Below, piece by piece: positions 7,001 to 7,194 of a stretch of DNA of 7,194 nucleotides. This stretch comes from Sphingomonadaceae bacterium. Lineage in GTDB: Bacteria; Pseudomonadota; Alphaproteobacteria; Sphingomonadales; Sphingomonadaceae. The translations under genes and the position numbers were made by a program. Below the pieces are notes generated by a model. It saw only the letters and a program-made list of their open reading frames with translations. It was not told the DNA's origin and did not search any database. Where the stretch lies: the NCBI GenBank assembly GCA_019245455.1, contig JAFARM010000207.1, positions 1-7,194 on the forward strand. Reading direction: 5' to 3'. Position 1 is the stretch's first letter; each line of letters begins with the position of its first letter.

Positions 7001-7194
7001 CGACCGGCTTCAACTACAATCTGCTTCTGACCAGCGGCACGCCGACCACGCCGGGCTCGGGGCAGAGCGATTATCTCTATAGCCCGGTCGAGGCCGGGCA
7101 GACGTTCGCGGCGCTGCAATGGGGCGGAAGCGGCGCGCAGCAGGCCGAGATCGAGGGGCAGGTCAAGGCTTCCGTCGCCGGGACTTACGACCTC
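3979..7194 (+). CDS. Large modular tailspike / pectate-lyase-like beta-helix protein (3' end outside window)
   Basis: A frame open for 1072 codons from ATG 3979 with no stop before the window edge. Order of parts: signal-peptide-like start (1-29); TDTNAWTGANSFS-type phage linker with LSACTGYLTGNGGSPAS (about 74-105); tailspike linker DTIEQRGYYGVGDGGWALYD (145-164) up to GRYIL and GAYGN (207-211); a beta insertion (218-285); NDDTTALQ, AGGTIILN, VTIPNNVKLKGVG (286-339), the classic pectate-lyase-superfamily beta-helix entry; a GTGYTVGDLL module (about 499-594); a second beta insertion (about 602-671); beta-helix-like turns such as SDIEFEGE and LDQLEFEGNSTAYLL (about 775-930); and, from 964, GDFNFDQVNEG with YRADLW, the start of a C-terminal carbohydrate-binding-like beta-sandwich. 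It probably binds or degrades host surface glycan; no catalytic residues can be assigned. Fourteen Cys lie between residues 92 and 755, none after. The start overlaps the upstream stop (ATGA) and has only a weak GGCGAG ribosome site, suggesting coupling. The family assignment of parts is from memory of motifs. Confidence 0.85.
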   Translation, partial: MTTPNLRRALAALGAAFLWLAIGLVPAGGQSTRATLNAYNNTYIVANGVGAITGPILNADIGGLISSAGMLADTNAWTGANSFSQMPTLSACTGYLTGNGGSPASCSPTIPATALAAGAAAINLDRTTYARHAALTTAVAAVTTDTIEQRGYYGVGDGGWALYDWNSTSLATADGVLVILPSGQSSGTAGRYILRIPAEGVHPEVAGAYGNMPLTGVAATASWAANATTIAVPSGQGWSAGQIIYDTTTGRRIGTVASYSGTSLGVSGGGAAYASSGNADVLAIGNDDTTALQNLLNYVSNSSAAGGTIILNTKKGGTAYLIDSASVTIPNNVKLKGVGMPYFSSYSAGASVGWPMIQLNPAYSISPQEGSSAQDLLVWRAGLAPYPSTSEQLFNYQINVLCDFGGWSSATGRCSAGTSVAFNVQKRDVKLDNIMVVGFNKAVYGNQSPRLGLRHLYCDDANCFEITNVGDVYYVNDVRGQQPWTSNLTEQFSVYSATVPSGGGGTGYTVGDLLNVPSGVPGTLTCTTNAILRVSGVSSGAVTSFEVDNLNGSDTGQCARYNVAETWGLTASTLPIVWAAGSGGTNGTNVPLYLVQGAAKQTATASWTASTTITVNSCPAASSVTANVTPVLDGTPTTPSVLGLFVSCSGTTLTLSAASSGSNGDTLYFSQCNTFPALQGTISGGALSAITGVSAAGACVAQVRPNLLTSVVGGGLANAQVNGALVANANGVQVAQDYYAKNPVTLTTNHCAGSCSGAQALISMFGGAYRPGIGGYVHDTGDGAGFSDIEFEGEQTDFKLANLSFQKWRNIGGENFEGDWDLPGVGLDLEGAMSDVSLDQLEFEGNSTAYLLNNTGGATLIDLGLGFGSGQTHAAHNQGIVTGSGSSGVILGAHLNSASGYSGNGSPPPIQIGSNSGSWVIDDVMNSGSGSLTPYSAWFGVAPSAAPPTSPQLGWRLGPINVNGDFNFDQVNEGATAGANAGYRADLWRSANIGAAGVTSVRQTAGNPTGFNYNLLLTSGTPTTPGSGQSDYLYSPVEAGQTFAALQWGGSGAQQAEIEGQVKASVAGTYDL
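4009..4031 (+). terminator. Intrinsic-terminator-like hairpin and T6 tract inside the tailspike 5' coding region
   Basis: GCCGCCC (4009-4015) pairs perfectly with GGGCGGC (4019-4025) around the loop TCG, and six T follow at once (4026-4031). A 7-bp all-GC stem plus U-tract is the standard form of a Rho-independent terminator. It lies 30 bases after ATG 3979 and covers codons 11-18. The T tract is made by the codons TTT TTG (Phe-Leu), which are uncommon in this gene compared with TTC and CTC/CTG. A ribosome moving over it would stop the hairpin forming, so it may act as an attenuator that shuts off the tailspike when translation is low. Chance in a GC-rich coding region cannot be excluded. Confidence 0.55.
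4630..4833 (+). repeat. Beta module copy 1, inserted in the tailspike linker
   Basis: Residues about 218-285 read ATASWAANATTIAVPSG, then GQIIYDTTTGRRIGTV, then YSGTSLGVSGGG and ADVLAIG. It resembles copy 2 at 5782-5991: both have ATASW, a TTI-V strand, and an SGT-S/T-L strand near the end. It falls between GAYGN (207-211) and NDDTTALQ (286-293), which in ordinary tailspikes are one continuous FGAxGDGxxDDTxAlQ motif. This suggests a domain insertion. Confidence 0.55.
5782..5991 (+). repeat. Beta module copy 2 in the tailspike
   Basis: Residues about 602-671 read TATASWTASTTITVNSC, then VTANVTPVLDG, then VLGLFVSCSGTTLTLSAASS and GDTLYFS. The start (ATASW..TTI.V) and end (SGTTLTLS, D-L) match copy 1 in the same order with similar total length (about 70 against 68 residues), but the middle is strongly diverged. 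Three Cys (618, 648 and 672 next to the edge) are new relative to copy 1. Confidence 0.5.

Noticed and set aside
3979..7194. Host-encoded secreted pectate lyase instead of a phage protein
   Set aside because: The signal-like start and beta-helix would fit, but the phage linker motifs (NAWTGANSFS, YYGVGDGG), the phage-type C-terminal module and direct linkage to tail genes favour a tailspike. Export remains open and is raised as a finding.
1..7194. CRISPR array, tRNA, insertion sequence, attachment site or defence genes
   Set aside because: No spaced direct repeats, cloverleaf-like segment, transposase motif or terminal inverted repeats were noticed by eye, and nearly every base is taken up by tail genes.

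Overview
This window is a stretch of phage structural genes, the distal-tail end of a tailed-phage or prophage morphogenesis cluster. All genes are on the + strand and packed almost end to end. The DNA is very GC-rich, with G or C dominating third codon positions in the frames I call. Together with protein families that I associate with phages of Alphaproteobacteria (Hyphomicrobiales-like hosts), this suggests a phage or prophage of a high-GC alphaproteobacterium. No integrase, terminase, lysis gene, tRNA or host gene is visible, so the sequence does not say whether this is an integrated prophage, a free phage or a remnant.

Layout: the last 34 codons of an unidentified upstream gene (1-104); an 849-residue tail hub/tip protein of the putative phage tail protein (gpJ-like) type (106-2655); a small GC hairpin at its stop codon; a 283-residue tail fibre with an Mtd-like N-terminal motif (2689-3540); a 141-residue alpha/beta protein of unknown function with a TTG start (3557-3982); and, overlapping it by ATGA, a very large reading frame that stays open from 3979 to the end of the window (1072 codons, no stop seen). 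The last reads as a modular tailspike: signal-peptide-like N-terminus, tailspike linker, beta-helix of the pectate-lyase type, inserted beta modules, a second beta-helix stretch, and the start of a C-terminal beta-sandwich that is cut off by the window end.

How they fit together: the hub closes the tail tube and carries the receptor-binding apparatus, the 283-residue fibre and the large tailspike are the likely host-recognition and surface-glycan-contacting parts, and the small protein is translated in step with the tailspike. Spacing is 1 nt, 33 nt, 16 nt and a 4-nt overlap, as in one transcription unit. No promoter was recognised.

The points most worth a second look are a textbook-looking intrinsic terminator (perfect 7-bp GC stem, 3-nt loop, six T) lying inside codons 11-18 of the tailspike gene; the signal-peptide-like start of that supposed virion protein; and a beta module that seems to occur twice in it, one copy sitting exactly inside the conserved linker motif. 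The rest is ordinary phage tail biology, and I see no defence system, CRISPR array or other new machinery here.
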